Shown here piece after piece: positions 47,796 to 56,179 of a stretch of DNA of 64,000 nucleotides. Position numbers and translations under genes: made by a program. Origin of the DNA: Halomonas sp. (GTDB taxonomy: Bacteria > Pseudomonadota > Gammaproteobacteria > Pseudomonadales > Halomonadaceae); the NCBI GenBank assembly GCA_018401555.1, contig JAGYKP010000087.1:1-64000 (forward strand), read 5' to 3'. Position 1 is the stretch's first letter, and each line of letters begins with the position of its first letter. The notes beneath the pieces were generated by a model that ran no database searches, was not told where the DNA came from, and saw nothing but the letters and a program-made list of their open reading frames with translations.

Positions 47796-49607
47796 ATGCC
47801 CGACTATCAGGCCCCCCTGCGCGATATCCGCTTCGTCATGGACGAGCTGCTGGACTACCCGGCCCACTACGCCGGCCTGCCCGGTGGCGAGGAGGCCAGC
47901 CCCGACGTGGTGGCGGCCATCCTGGAGGAGGGTGGGCGCTTCGCCCGCGAGGTGCTGCTGCCCCTGAACCAGAGCGGTGACCAGGAGGGTTGCCTGCTGG
48001 AGGGCGGTGAGGTGAAGGCGCCCAAGGGCTTCAAGGAGGCCTATGCCCAGTTCGTGGAGGGCGGCTGGCCGAGCCTGGCCGCGGACCCCGCCCACGGCGG
48101 CCAGGGCCTGCCGCATTCGCTAGCCATGGTGCTCAACGAGATGATCTGCTCCACCAACCTGGCCTGGGGCATGTATCCGGGGCTCTCCCACGGCGCCGCC
48201 GACGCCCTGCGCCACCACGGCACCGAGGAGCAGCAGGCCACCTACCTGACCAAGCTGGTGGAGGGCACCTGGACCGGCACCATGTGCCTGACCGAGCCCC
48301 ACTGTGGCACCGACCTCGGCCTGATCAAGACCCGTGCGGTGCCCACCGATGACGGCGCCTACGACATCACCGGCACCAAGATCTTCATCTCGGCGGGCGA
48401 GCATGACCTGGCCGAGAACATCGTCCACCTGGTACTGGCCAAGCTGCCCGACGCCCCCGAGGGCTCCAGGGGCATCTCGCTGTTCGTGGTACCCAAGTTC
48501 CTGCCCGATGCCGACGGCAACCCGGGCGAACGCAACGGCGTGGTGTGCGGGTCGCTGGAGCACAAGATGGGCATCCACGGCAACGCCACCTGCGTGATGA
48601 ACTTCGATGCAGCGAAAGGCTTCCTGGTGGGCGCGCCCAACAAGGGCCTGGCCTGCATGTTCACCATGATGAACGCTGCCCGCATCGGCGTCGGCATCCA
48701 GGGCCTGGGCCTCACCGAGGCGAGCTTCCAGAACGCCCTGGCCTATGCCCGTGACCGCCTGCAGATGCGTGCGCTCTCCGGCCCCAAGGCGCCGGAGAAG
48801 GCCGCCGACCCGATCATCGTCCACCCGGACGTGCGCCGCATGCTGCTGACCCAGAAGGCCTTCGCCGAGGGCGGCCGGATGCTGGTGCTCTACACCGCGC
48901 AGATGATCGATATCGTCGAGCACGGCACGGACGCCGCCGAGAAGGAGCGCGCCGAGACCCTGCTGGGCCTGCTGACTCCCATCGTCAAGGCGTTCCTCAC
49001 CGAGGTGGGCTTCGAGGCGACCAACGAGGGCGTGCAGGTCTTCGGCGGCCACGGCTTCATCCAGGAGTGGGGCATGGAGCAGCTGGTGCGCGATGCGCGC
49101 ATCACCCGCCTCTACGAGGGCACCACCGGCATCCAGGCCCTCGACCTGCTGGGCCGCAAGGTGCTGATGAGCCAGGGCGAGAGCCTCAAGGTCTTCACCA
49201 AGGAGATCCACAAGTTCTGCCAGGCCGAGGAGGGCTCAAGCGAGCTGGCCGAGTTCGTGCGTCCGCTGGCCAAGCTCAACGCCGAGTGGGGCGAGATGAC
49301 CATGGCCATCGGCATGAAGGCCATGACCGACCGCGAGGAGGTGGGCGCAGCCAGCGTCGACTACTTGATGTACTCAGGCTACGTGACCCTGGCCTATCTG
49401 TTCGCTCGCGCGGCGAAGCAGGCCCGGGCGGCGCTGGCCGAAGGCACCGAGGAGGCCGCCTTCTACCGTGCCAAGCTCGATACTGCCCGCTTCTTCTACC
49501 AGCGCCTGCTGCCGCGCACCCGCGCCCACAAGGGAGCCATCGAGGCCGGTGCCGAGCCGCTGATGGCGATCAGCGCCGAGGACTTCGGCCTGGGGTTTGA
49601 AATCTGA
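47796..49607 (+). CDS. Acyl-CoA dehydrogenase, FadE/DmdC-like
   Basis: 603 residues, intact. ATG at 47796 (PDYQAPLRDIRFVMDELLDY). MCLTEPHCGTDLGLIKTRAV and TKIFISAGEHDLAENI line the flavin site; GVQVFGGHGFIQEWGMEQLV and RDARITRLYEGTTGIQALDL contain the catalytic Glu region. The long C-terminal extension fits the PA0506/DmdC subgroup. It is alone behind a PsrA-type operator, as homologues are in Pseudomonas. Confidence 0.93.
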   Translation: MPDYQAPLRDIRFVMDELLDYPAHYAGLPGGEEASPDVVAAILEEGGRFAREVLLPLNQSGDQEGCLLEGGEVKAPKGFKEAYAQFVEGGWPSLAADPAHGGQGLPHSLAMVLNEMICSTNLAWGMYPGLSHGAADALRHHGTEEQQATYLTKLVEGTWTGTMCLTEPHCGTDLGLIKTRAVPTDDGAYDITGTKIFISAGEHDLAENIVHLVLAKLPDAPEGSRGISLFVVPKFLPDADGNPGERNGVVCGSLEHKMGIHGNATCVMNFDAAKGFLVGAPNKGLACMFTMMNAARIGVGIQGLGLTEASFQNALAYARDRLQMRALSGPKAPEKAADPIIVHPDVRRMLLTQKAFAEGGRMLVLYTAQMIDIVEHGTDAAEKERAETLLGLLTPIVKAFLTEVGFEATNEGVQVFGGHGFIQEWGMEQLVRDARITRLYEGTTGIQALDLLGRKVLMSQGESLKVFTKEIHKFCQAEEGSSELAEFVRPLAKLNAEWGEMTMAIGMKAMTDREEVGAASVDYLMYSGYVTLAYLFARAAKQARAALAEGTEEAAFYRAKLDTARFFYQRLLPRTRAHKGAIEAGAEPLMAISAEDFGLGFEI

Positions 49608-49644
49608 GTCGAGTTATAGGCTTGCGTTCATAGCGACGAACGAC

Positions 49645-49679
49645 AGGCGGCGGGGGCTTTCCTCGCCGCCTTGTTATTT
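49645..49679 (+). terminator. Intrinsic terminator of the acyl-CoA dehydrogenase gene
   Basis: AGGCGGCG (49645-49652) pairs with CGCCGCCT (49664-49671), followed by the T-rich TTGTTATTT, 38 bp after the stop codon. Confidence 0.85.
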
Positions 49680-49817
49680 CGTGTTGAGCAAGGCGTTTCG
49701 GGTCGGGAAGAACGTTACACGTTGAGAGGGGAGTTTGCTCGGCTGCCGCGTAAGGAGGACGATGAGCGATAGAGCCTTGGGCCATCTGCCTTGCGGTAAC
49801 TGCGGAGTGACTGCCTC

Positions 49818-50783
49818 ATGCGTGTCTTTGCCAACCCGGTCGGTGCCGGGTCCCTCTGGTTCGATAACCTCGCCACCGCCCAGGGAACGCCCGTCGCCTA
49901 TGACCCTCAGGCCAGGGCCTTCTTGCCCATGCCGCCGTTCTGTGTGAATCGTGAGGTCATCGGCTGCAACTGGATCGCCCCCAGGCAGGGTGCCTTCTGC
50001 CGCTCCTGTGCCATGACCGCACTGGCGCCGGACCCTTCCATTCCCGATGCCATGCCCAACTGGGCGCAGACCGAGGCCGCCAAGCGCTGGGTGCTCGACA
50101 ACCTGGGGCGCTGGAATTGGTTCCGCCCCGAGGACCCCGGCGCGCCACCGGTGTTTCATATGCTGGCCGAGGGCCCGACCCCGGTGGCCATGGGCCATGC
50201 TGGTGGCGTGGTGACGATCAGCGTGGCCGAGGCGGATACGGTCCTGCGCACCACCCGTCGGGAAGCTCTGGAAGAGCCCTACCGCACCATGATCGGCCAT
50301 ATGCGCCATGAGATCTCGCATATGCTGTGGTGGCGTCTCAGCCTGCGGGAGGACTTCCTCGAGGCCTTCAGGGCCATGTTCGGTGATGAGCGGGAGGACT
50401 ATCCCAGTGCGCTCCAGCAGTACTTCCACGACGGTCCGCCCCCCGGCTGGCAGTCGAGCTTCCTGACCTCCTATGCCTCCGCGCATCCCCACGAGGACTG
50501 GGCCGAGACTGCCGCCCACCTGCTGCACCTGACCGATATCACCGATAGCTTTGTGGCGGCGAGTCTCTCCTCGCCGGAGCTGCCGAGCCCCAACTGGGAT
50601 CCCTACATGGAACCCGACGCCGAGCGCCTGATCCATGTCGCGGCCAGCCTGGTGGCGAGGGTCAACCATGTGAATCGCTCCATGGGGCTTTCCGACCTCT
50701 ATCCCTTCGTGCTCTCGGATGCCGCCCGGCAGAAGCTGGCCTTCGTGCATGACTGGCTGCGTCGCGGCGCCCAGGGTCTGTGA
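49818..50783 (+). CDS. Putative zinc-binding metallopeptidase with a degenerate zinc ribbon
   Basis: 321 residues. MIGHMRHEISHMLWW holds an HExxH zinc site (H-E-I-S-H near residue 168). The family usually begins with a four-Cys zinc ribbon; here it reads MRVFANPVGAGSLWFDN with the Cys replaced, though CNWIAPRQGAFCRSC farther on keeps Cys. An upstream reading (ATG 49762 behind a perfect AAGGAGG) encodes SDRALGHLPCGNCG in another frame and could be the true start if an indel lies near 49810. Confidence 0.7.
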   Translation: MRVFANPVGAGSLWFDNLATAQGTPVAYDPQARAFLPMPPFCVNREVIGCNWIAPRQGAFCRSCAMTALAPDPSIPDAMPNWAQTEAAKRWVLDNLGRWNWFRPEDPGAPPVFHMLAEGPTPVAMGHAGGVVTISVAEADTVLRTTRREALEEPYRTMIGHMRHEISHMLWWRLSLREDFLEAFRAMFGDEREDYPSALQQYFHDGPPPGWQSSFLTSYASAHPHEDWAETAAHLLHLTDITDSFVAASLSSPELPSPNWDPYMEPDAERLIHVAASLVARVNHVNRSMGLSDLYPFVLSDAARQKLAFVHDWLRRGAQGL

Positions 50784-50858
50784 ACCGACACCGGTCCGAG
50801 GCATGCTGATCGTTGCGACGCTCCGCTGCATGTCGCCCACTTCCAGGAGGAATCGTCC

Positions 50859-51740
50859 ATGTCTCGAACCATCCGCCTGCAGCAGCTGATTCGTCTGCTG
50901 CGCCACCGCCAGGAGCCCATGCCCGGTCCCGAGCTTGCCGAGGCGCTGGGCATCTCGCTGCGCACGCTTTACCAGGAGATCGCCGTGCTGCGCGCGGTGG
51001 GTATCGAGGTGGTCAACCAGCCTGGCGAGGGGTATGTGCTGCCGCCCGAAGTCACCCTGCCGCCGCTGGCCCTGGGGGAGCCCGAGGGGAGCCAGCACAC
51101 CGAGGGCGCCTCGCCCGAGGCGGCGCCCGCCGAGCTGGTCTTCTACACTAACCCACTCTCGCGGGGCGGCATCGTCCACTGGATGCTGGAGGAGCTCGGC
51201 GTCAACTACCGCCTGGTGACCCTCGAGTACGGCGCCGCCATGAAGGCTCCTGACTATCTGGCGATCAATCCGCTGGGCAAGGTGCCCGCCATCCGCCACG
51301 GCGACAGCGTGGTCACCGAGGCCGCGGCGATCTGCGCCTACCTGGCCGACGCCTTCCCCGAGGCGGGGCTGGCTCCGCCACCCGCCGCGAGAGGCGACTA
51401 TTATCGCTGGCTGTTCTTTGCGGCCGGGCCGCTGGAGAGCGCCATTGCCCTCAATGACCTGGGTGTGCAGCCCACCGCGGAGCAGAAGATGCGGCTGGGC
51501 TGCGGTGACTACTGGGCACTGGTGGAGACCCTGGCCGGCGCCGTGGCGGGCAGGTCCTGCATTGCCGGGGATGCCTTCAGCGCTGCCGATGTCTACGTCG
51601 GCTCGCACATCGGCTGGGGCATGCGGTTCGGCACCCTGCCGCGGCGCCCCGAGTTCGAGGCCTACTGGGCGGGCCTGGCCGAGCGGCCTGCCCAGCGGCG
51701 CTGCGCGGCGTTTATCGAGCAGGCGCGGGTCACCGGCTGA
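50859..51740 (+). CDS. Fusion of a YafY-type helix-turn-helix and a glutathione S-transferase
   Basis: 293 residues in one clean frame, with AGGAGG 8 bp before the ATG. Residues 1-65 are a DeoR/YafY-type winged helix (RLQQLIRLLRHRQEPMPGPE, ALGISLRTLYQEIAVLRAVG, GEGYVLPPEVTLPPL). In YafY a WYL domain follows; here a Pro/Glu/Ala linker (about 70-90) leads to a GST: FYTNPLSRGGIVHWMLEELG, AINPLGKVPAIRHGDSVVTE (thioredoxin-fold part), then an all-helical domain with FSAADVYVGSHIGWG. Could be a glutathione- or electrophile-sensing regulator; no target site is evident. An assembly join is possible but both parts are in frame. Confidence 0.8.
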   Translation: MSRTIRLQQLIRLLRHRQEPMPGPELAEALGISLRTLYQEIAVLRAVGIEVVNQPGEGYVLPPEVTLPPLALGEPEGSQHTEGASPEAAPAELVFYTNPLSRGGIVHWMLEELGVNYRLVTLEYGAAMKAPDYLAINPLGKVPAIRHGDSVVTEAAAICAYLADAFPEAGLAPPPAARGDYYRWLFFAAGPLESAIALNDLGVQPTAEQKMRLGCGDYWALVETLAGAVAGRSCIAGDAFSAADVYVGSHIGWGMRFGTLPRRPEFEAYWAGLAERPAQRRCAAFIEQARVTG

Positions 51741-51778
51741 AGCGTGTCCCGGCAGCGAGTCGAGGGGGAAGGAGCCGA

Positions 51779-52009
51779 ATGACGCGATGGCTGTTGTGGG
51801 CAGGGCTGGTCGCCGGGGTCGGTATGATCGTCGTGGGGAGCGTGGCCGACCCCTTCAGCTTGCCTTTCCCGGATTACGAAGACCTGCCGGAGGCCACCCG
51901 CCAGGCCTATGAGGCCCGGGCCGAGGCCATGCGCCGCCTGCGTTGGGGCGGCGCCGGGGTCGTCGCGTTCGCCCTGATGGCGATGCTGGCGCGACGCTTG
52001 CGGCGTTAG
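51779..52009 (+). CDS. Small membrane protein, unknown function
   Basis: 76 residues with a good RBS (AAGGAG). One N-terminal helix (WLLWAGLVAGVGMIVVGSVA), a charged middle (DYEDLPEATRQAYEARAEAM) and a second helix near the C-terminus ending in an Arg cluster. No family recognised. It starts 38 bp after the HTH-GST gene and may share its transcript; it overlaps the convergent deaminase by 4 bp. Confidence 0.6.
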   Translation: MTRWLLWAGLVAGVGMIVVGSVADPFSLPFPDYEDLPEATRQAYEARAEAMRRLRWGGAGVVAFALMAMLARRLRR

Positions 52010-52482
52010 GCTCCGTGCAGGCGTCGGTGCAGCGTTCGGATGCGTTCGGCGAAGGCCGGTACGGGACCCTCGACTATTGCATCGGGCACCACCTGCTGGA
52101 TCGGCAGCGGCGCCACCGGTGCCGAAGGAATTCCCATCTCCTCGAGCCAGCCGATCAGCTGTGCCGAGGAGCTGGCGTAGACGATGCGCCCCAGCCCCAC
52201 CCAGCCATGGGCCGCTGCGCACATGGGGCAATGCTCGCCGGAGGTATAGACGGTGGCTCGCGCCCGTTGCTCGGGCGTCATATGCTCCGCCGCCCAGCGC
52301 GCCAGGAAGAACTCCGGATGCTGGGTGGCATCCCCGCCGGCCACGTGGTTGTGGTCCTCCGCCAGCACCTCGCCTGCCTCACTCACCAGCACCGAGCCGA
52401 AGGGCTCGTCGCCTGCCTCGAGGCCCTTCTCCGCCAGTGCCACGCAGCGCTCCAGGTGGGTCATGTCCGTGTCGTCGATCAT
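52006..52482 (-). CDS. Nucleoside/cytidine deaminase family protein
   Basis: 158 residues, ATG at 52482. Zinc-dependent deaminase with HPEFFLARWA (H and catalytic E; most relatives have HAE) and TSGEHCPMCAAAH (the PCxxC-type ligands). Resembles guanine deaminase/tRNA-adenosine-deaminase relatives; substrate unassigned. Confidence 0.82.
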   Translation of the reverse strand: MIDDTDMTHLERCVALAEKGLEAGDEPFGSVLVSEAGEVLAEDHNHVAGGDATQHPEFFLARWAAEHMTPEQRARATVYTSGEHCPMCAAAHGWVGLGRIVYASSSAQLIGWLEEMGIPSAPVAPLPIQQVVPDAIVEGPVPAFAERIRTLHRRLHGA

Positions 52483-52615
52483 GGTCAGGGCTCCTTGGGT
52501 GTCCGTGTGAGCCACCAGCATACGCCATGCGCTCCGCTGGCCAAGCCGGGTCCCGGTTCGGCAGGGCCGCCTGCGGATGCCACACTGTGGCCACCCCCTT
52601 CTCGAGGAGCCAATC

Positions 52616-53002
52616 ATGAGCAATGGACCCTATGGGCAACTCGCCTGCGACTGCGGCGCCGTCACGCTGCTGGTGTGCGGCAGTCCCCTCGGCCACGGCC
52701 GGGATGCCGAGGGTGAGCCCGTGAGTTTCTGGCCCCAGGAGGCCATCCAGCTCGGCCAGGGCGCCAGCGAGCTAGAGGTATCGACGGAGGGGAGCGACTT
52801 TGATGTCTGGCGGTGCCGGCACTGCGGCGAGCACCTTCTGCACGCCGATGATGAGGCCGGCGTGGCGGTGCTGGCGGACTCTCGTGAAGAGGACGACGAG
52901 GCCGGCCTGGCTCTGACGGCGGCGCAGCAACGCCGGCTCGCGGCACTGGGCTATCAGGTCGACCCCGAACCTAGCGGCGGGGCATCGCGGGCGAAAGGGT
53001 AG
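52616..53002 (+). CDS. GFA-like zinc-binding protein, degenerate
   Basis: 128 residues. YGQLACDCGAVTLLVCGSPL resembles the first Cys motif of GFA (glutathione-dependent formaldehyde-activating) proteins and WRCRHCGEHLLHADDE the last, but the central CxxC that follows CHC in true GFA proteins is missing, and the C-terminal 55 residues are unrelated and acidic. May bind zinc; an enzymatic role is doubtful. Confidence 0.55.
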   Translation: MSNGPYGQLACDCGAVTLLVCGSPLGHGRDAEGEPVSFWPQEAIQLGQGASELEVSTEGSDFDVWRCRHCGEHLLHADDEAGVAVLADSREEDDEAGLALTAAQQRRLAALGYQVDPEPSGGASRAKG

Positions 53003-53023
53003 GGGAGGCGGTAATGCCTCCCC
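53002..53023. terminator. Bidirectional terminator hairpin
   Basis: GGGGAGGC (53002-53009), loop GGTAAT, GCCTCCCC (53016-53023), perfect 8-bp stem between two convergent genes. No strong T-run on either side. Confidence 0.65.
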
Positions 53024-53030
53024 TGTGGGG

Positions 53031-53633
53031 TCAGGTGCTGCGCAGATCGCAGCTGACTGCCGGGTTGAAGGGCTCCAGGTTGCCGCTCGGATTCTCGCGG
53101 AACCAGACGTGCTGGTCGTAGTGGGGTTCGAAGCCGTGGGCCTGGTCGCCGGGGATGGCCGGGTCATCGGCCATGTAGTCCCAGCGGCGGCCCAGCAAGC
53201 TCGGCAGCTCGCTGTGGCCGGCCTCCTGCCAGGCCCGCGCGAAAACCAGGTTCTCGATACCCACCAGCACCATGGAACCGTCCGCCTGGGGCTCGTAGAG
53301 CAGGATGGCGGGGTTGGTAAAGTCAGTATGGGTGCCGTTGCCGTTTACGCGTGGCTCGGTGGTGGTGAGGCCCAGCAGGTCAGGGCGCAGGTAGTGAATG
53401 CCCATGTGCCCGAGTTCTGGCGGCAGGCCATGCGCTCCGGCTTTCACGCACTCGCCGGAGGGATCAGGCACATAGCCTTCCGCCAGGGCTACGTTCACAT
53501 CCTCGAAGCGCTGCATCGTGGCGCGCAGCTCCTCGATCATCGTTTCGGTGTCGTCGGCCATCAGTGGTGCATTCGACAGAGCTGATGCCGAAAGCCCGAT
53601 GGCGATGACGCCGCCCCACAGGATGCCACTCAT
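53031..53633 (-). CDS. Predicted secreted protein, unknown function
   Basis: 200 residues. ATG at 53633 gives a signal peptide (SGILWGGVIAIGLSASALS) with cleavage near residue 25. The mature part has DVNVALAEGYVPDPSGECVK, then LGHMGIHYLRPDLL, ILLYEPQADGSMVLVGIENL and FEPHYDQHVWFRENPSG. The His-rich strings are conserved-looking and might bind a metal, but I recognise no named family. Confidence 0.6.
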   Translation of the reverse strand: MSGILWGGVIAIGLSASALSNAPLMADDTETMIEELRATMQRFEDVNVALAEGYVPDPSGECVKAGAHGLPPELGHMGIHYLRPDLLGLTTTEPRVNGNGTHTDFTNPAILLYEPQADGSMVLVGIENLVFARAWQEAGHSELPSLLGRRWDYMADDPAIPGDQAHGFEPHYDQHVWFRENPSGNLEPFNPAVSCDLRST

Positions 53634-53932
53634 TTCGTGATCCTCCAGGTGAGCCGGGCAGACCTGCTTGCTGCTGGCGCCCGGCACGGATGCGCTGCCT
53701 GCCGGTGAGGCAGGCCGAGCGCGAAGGGCGGTCCATCCTTATCAATATAGCCAGCGCGGACCCCGTGTGCCGGTGCTCATTGAGGACCCTGGTTCGTGGA
53801 CAGGGCAGGCGTGGCAGCCCGAAGCCCCCTGAGCTAGGCTGGAGTAGCAGTCAGGAGAGAAAGGCCAGCAACAGGCCGGCGCAGGGGCAGGGACGCAGGA
53901 CGATGACGAGACTCAGCAGACGCAACGCTTCA
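53634..53932. other. Intergenic stretch, no supported feature
   Basis: About 300 bp between the secreted-protein gene and the terminator at 53933. The open frame at 53690-54076 has no RBS, runs through the terminator and has no recognisable protein character. I see no tRNA or other signal. Confidence 0.5.
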
Positions 53933-53993
53933 CCGGCGTTTTCTCGGAGCAGGGGCGACGCCCCCGGTTCGGAAAAACGCCGGCTTTTATTTT
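53933..53993 (+). terminator. Strong intrinsic terminator
   Basis: CCGGCGTTTTC (53933-53943) pairs with GAAAAACGCCGG (53972-53983), with an inner GGGGCG/CGCCCC stem, followed by CTTTTATTTT. What it terminates is unclear, as no + strand gene is recognised directly upstream. Confidence 0.8.
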
Positions 53994-54002
53994 GGGCTCC
54001 TT

Positions 54003-54039
54003 ATGTCCGGTTTCGACCCAAAATGTCCGGTTTCGACCC
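54003..54039 (+). repeat. Two direct 17-bp repeats upstream of the intron
   Basis: ATGTCCGGTTTCGACCC occurs at 54003-54019 and 54023-54039, a 20-bp period, just before the group II intron 5' end. The second copy's GTCCG could pair with CGGA(C) formed at the exon junction. Confidence 0.8.
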
Positions 54040-54410
54040 TAAGCGGAGTGCGCCAGGACAAGCTGGCAAAGGATAGGAGGTGGAAGTCCTCTACGCGGAA
54101 AAGTCTAGCCAACAACCGCGGCCCCGAGTGATGCGCGGCTGCTCGTGAGGGTAATCGTGAAGCGTTCACAGGGGAGACCATGGGCTGGGTATTGAGCTGC
54201 GAAATGGGTCAAACTTCAAGGTGCCGATCTCGTTCTGCTGAAGAGAAGGCAACACTGTCTCATGCGTCACGTGGCGAGTGTGAGGCAGACCTTGCGCAGT
54301 CGGAGACCCCATGCACGTGGAGAAGTCCTTTGTACGGAACCTGGGAGGTCTCATTCGCGCCCGGTAGGCATGCCGGGACGATTCATGAAGGTAGAAACCG
54401 AACGGTGAAT

Positions 54411-55904
54411 ATGTACGCGGATGAGAAGTCGGACAAGGTCATAGTACCGCAGAAGCAGCCGAACAATGGGGGTTGTCCCTCAGCGGAGGCCGTGGAGGGA
54501 AGGGCCTTGCCCAAGGGGAACACTGGTCAGGCGACCGCAGTCCGAACGCTGAGTCGGGTAGCTGCGTCGAGCGGATTGGCTGGTGTGCGCCAAGCGGCGC
54601 GACAAAGAAAGGATGTTCAGTTTACAGCGCTACTGCATCACATCACGGTGCCTCTCCTGGCTGACAGTTACTACGCTCTCAAGCGAGGATCGGCGCCGGG
54701 AATTGATGGGATAACGTGGCAAGCCTACGGAAATAACCTCTACGGGAAGCTGATAGAACTACACTCTCGGATACATACGGGATGCTACAAGGCCAGACCT
54801 GCCCGACGGACGATGATTCCAAAGGCTGACGGTTCCGAGCGTCCCCTTAATATCCTGTGTCTAGAGGACAAGATAGTCCAACAGGCGGTAGTGTATGTAT
54901 TGGAGGCCATCTATGAGGCTGACTTTATGGGCTTTTCCTACGGTTTCCGACCGGGCCGCGGCCAGCATGATGCGCTGGATGCGGTCAGTGTGGGGATCAT
55001 AAGGAAGCAAATAAACTGGGTGCTGGATGCCGATATCCAACAGTTCTTCGATGCCATGGACCACGATTGGATTATGACATTTCTCCAGCACCGCATCGGT
55101 GACAAGCGCCTCCTTCGCCTGATTCGAAAGTGGCTGAAGGTGGGTGTCATGAATGGCGACCATGCCGAGCGTAATGAGGTGGGAAGCCCGCAAGGGGCGG
55201 TGGTATCACCAATCCTGGCGAATATCTACCTACATTATGCCTTCGATCTATGGGCCAACACATGGCGCAAGAGACGTGCATGTGGTGACATTATCATCAT
55301 CCGCTACGCGGATGATGTAGTGCTCGGCTTTGAGCATGAAAGTGATGCTCAACTATTTCAGCAGCATCTGCACCAGCGTCTTAAGGCGTTTGATCTCAAT
55401 TTACACCCTGATAAAACCCGCCTGATAAGGTTTGGTCGCTATGCGATCAGAGACAGAAAGCGATTGGGGTTGGGAAAGCCAGAAACCTTTGACTTTCTTG
55501 GCTTCACTCACTACTGCAGCAATGCCCGTTGGAGCGGAAATTTTATCATTGTTCGTAAAACCATCAAGAAACGGCTGAGGGCAACACTGAAGAGAATCAA
55601 GGCAGAACTGCGCCGACGGTTGCACGATAGTGTTGTCGATACTGGAAAGTGGCTATCAAGAGTGCTACAAGGACACTTAAACTACTTTTCTGTATCGGGT
55701 AACTCGCCCAGCATATGGCTTTTCTTCACCGAGGTGCGCAAGCTATGGCTGAAGTCGCTGAGGCGTCGCAGCCAGAAAGCGTACATAAATTGGGAGAACT
55801 TTGTGCGAATTACAAACCGCTTCTTTCCGAGAATCCGATTGCTGCATCCACATCCTTGCTACCGCTTCGACGCCAGAACCCGAGGGAGGAGCCCAGTGCG
55901 TTAG
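54411..55904 (+). CDS. ltrA: Group II intron reverse transcriptase/maturase
   Basis: 497 residues, intact. RT blocks: YYALKRGSAPGIDGITWQAY, PLNILCLEDKIVQQAV, GFRPGRGQHDAL, DADIQQFFDAMDH, GSPQGAVVSPILANIYLHY and RYADDVVLGF (catalytic YADD). Domain X/maturase follows (GKWLSRVLQGHLNYFSV). No HNH endonuclease domain. The C-terminus LLHPHPCYRFDARTRGRSP is the type whose coding end overlaps domain V: the TAG at 55902-55904 lies inside it. Promotes splicing and retrohoming. Confidence 0.93.
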   Translation: MYADEKSDKVIVPQKQPNNGGCPSAEAVEGRALPKGNTGQATAVRTLSRVAASSGLAGVRQAARQRKDVQFTALLHHITVPLLADSYYALKRGSAPGIDGITWQAYGNNLYGKLIELHSRIHTGCYKARPARRTMIPKADGSERPLNILCLEDKIVQQAVVYVLEAIYEADFMGFSYGFRPGRGQHDALDAVSVGIIRKQINWVLDADIQQFFDAMDHDWIMTFLQHRIGDKRLLRLIRKWLKVGVMNGDHAERNEVGSPQGAVVSPILANIYLHYAFDLWANTWRKRRACGDIIIIRYADDVVLGFEHESDAQLFQQHLHQRLKAFDLNLHPDKTRLIRFGRYAIRDRKRLGLGKPETFDFLGFTHYCSNARWSGNFIIVRKTIKKRLRATLKRIKAELRRRLHDSVVDTGKWLSRVLQGHLNYFSVSGNSPSIWLFFTEVRKLWLKSLRRRSQKAYINWENFVRITNRFFPRIRLLHPHPCYRFDARTRGRSPVR

Positions 55905-55921
55905 TAGCGCACGCTGGGATC
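55889..55921 (+). ncRNA. Group II intron domain V
   Basis: GAGCCCAG (55889-55896) pairs with CTGGGATC at the other end around GTGCG/CGCAC and a TTAGTAG loop, giving a hairpin of about 33 nt like the catalytic domain V. Domain VI follows at about 55923-55961. Confidence 0.85.
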
Positions 55922-56097
55922 TGCGCGGGGGGTGCCGGGTAACTGGCATTTCTACCGCGACCATGCCGGCAAAGTCAGCGAGCACGTTCATTGGGGATAT
56001 GCGGCATGTGCGATGATTGGTATTATGTGGCCGAGCTATACTTGGTTTCCAGTATCTTCAATAAGATAAGAGGCGGGCGAGCGCGCAGCATAACATT

Positions 56098-56121
56098 CTT
56101 GAACGCGCATGCGCGTTCAAG
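56098..56121. repeat. 24-bp perfect palindrome
   Basis: CTTGAACGCGC, AT, GCGCGTTCAAG: every base is part of the dyad. It lies about 60 bp upstream of the HNH gene and may be an operator, a cruciform or a recombination remnant. Confidence 0.8.
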
Positions 56122-56179
56122 TGGAATATCAAGCGCGCGGTCTAATACCTGTTAGAGGTGTCTGAGCCTGGAGATTGGT

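Larger units (their letters stand above)
54048..55961 (+). mobile_element. Group II intron (retroelement) with internal RT
   Basis: The 5' end GTGCGCC fits the bacterial group II start (GUGYG), followed by the AGGAGGTGGAAGTCC domain I segment typical of these introns. RT inside at 54411-55904. Domain V at 55889-55921 and a domain VI-like stem to about 55961 (CTACCGCGAC). Total about 1.9 kb. AT-richer than the flanks, consistent with recent arrival. Exact boundaries, especially the 3' one, are inferred. Confidence 0.85.

Noticed and set aside
53690..54076. 128-codon open frame before the intron
   Set aside because: No RBS, no protein-like features, and it runs through a strong terminator and the direct repeats.
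56088..56158. A second attC site upstream of the HNH gene (CATAAC ... GTTAGAG)
   Set aside because: The end triplets exist but the inner arms do not pair; the local palindrome is off-centre.
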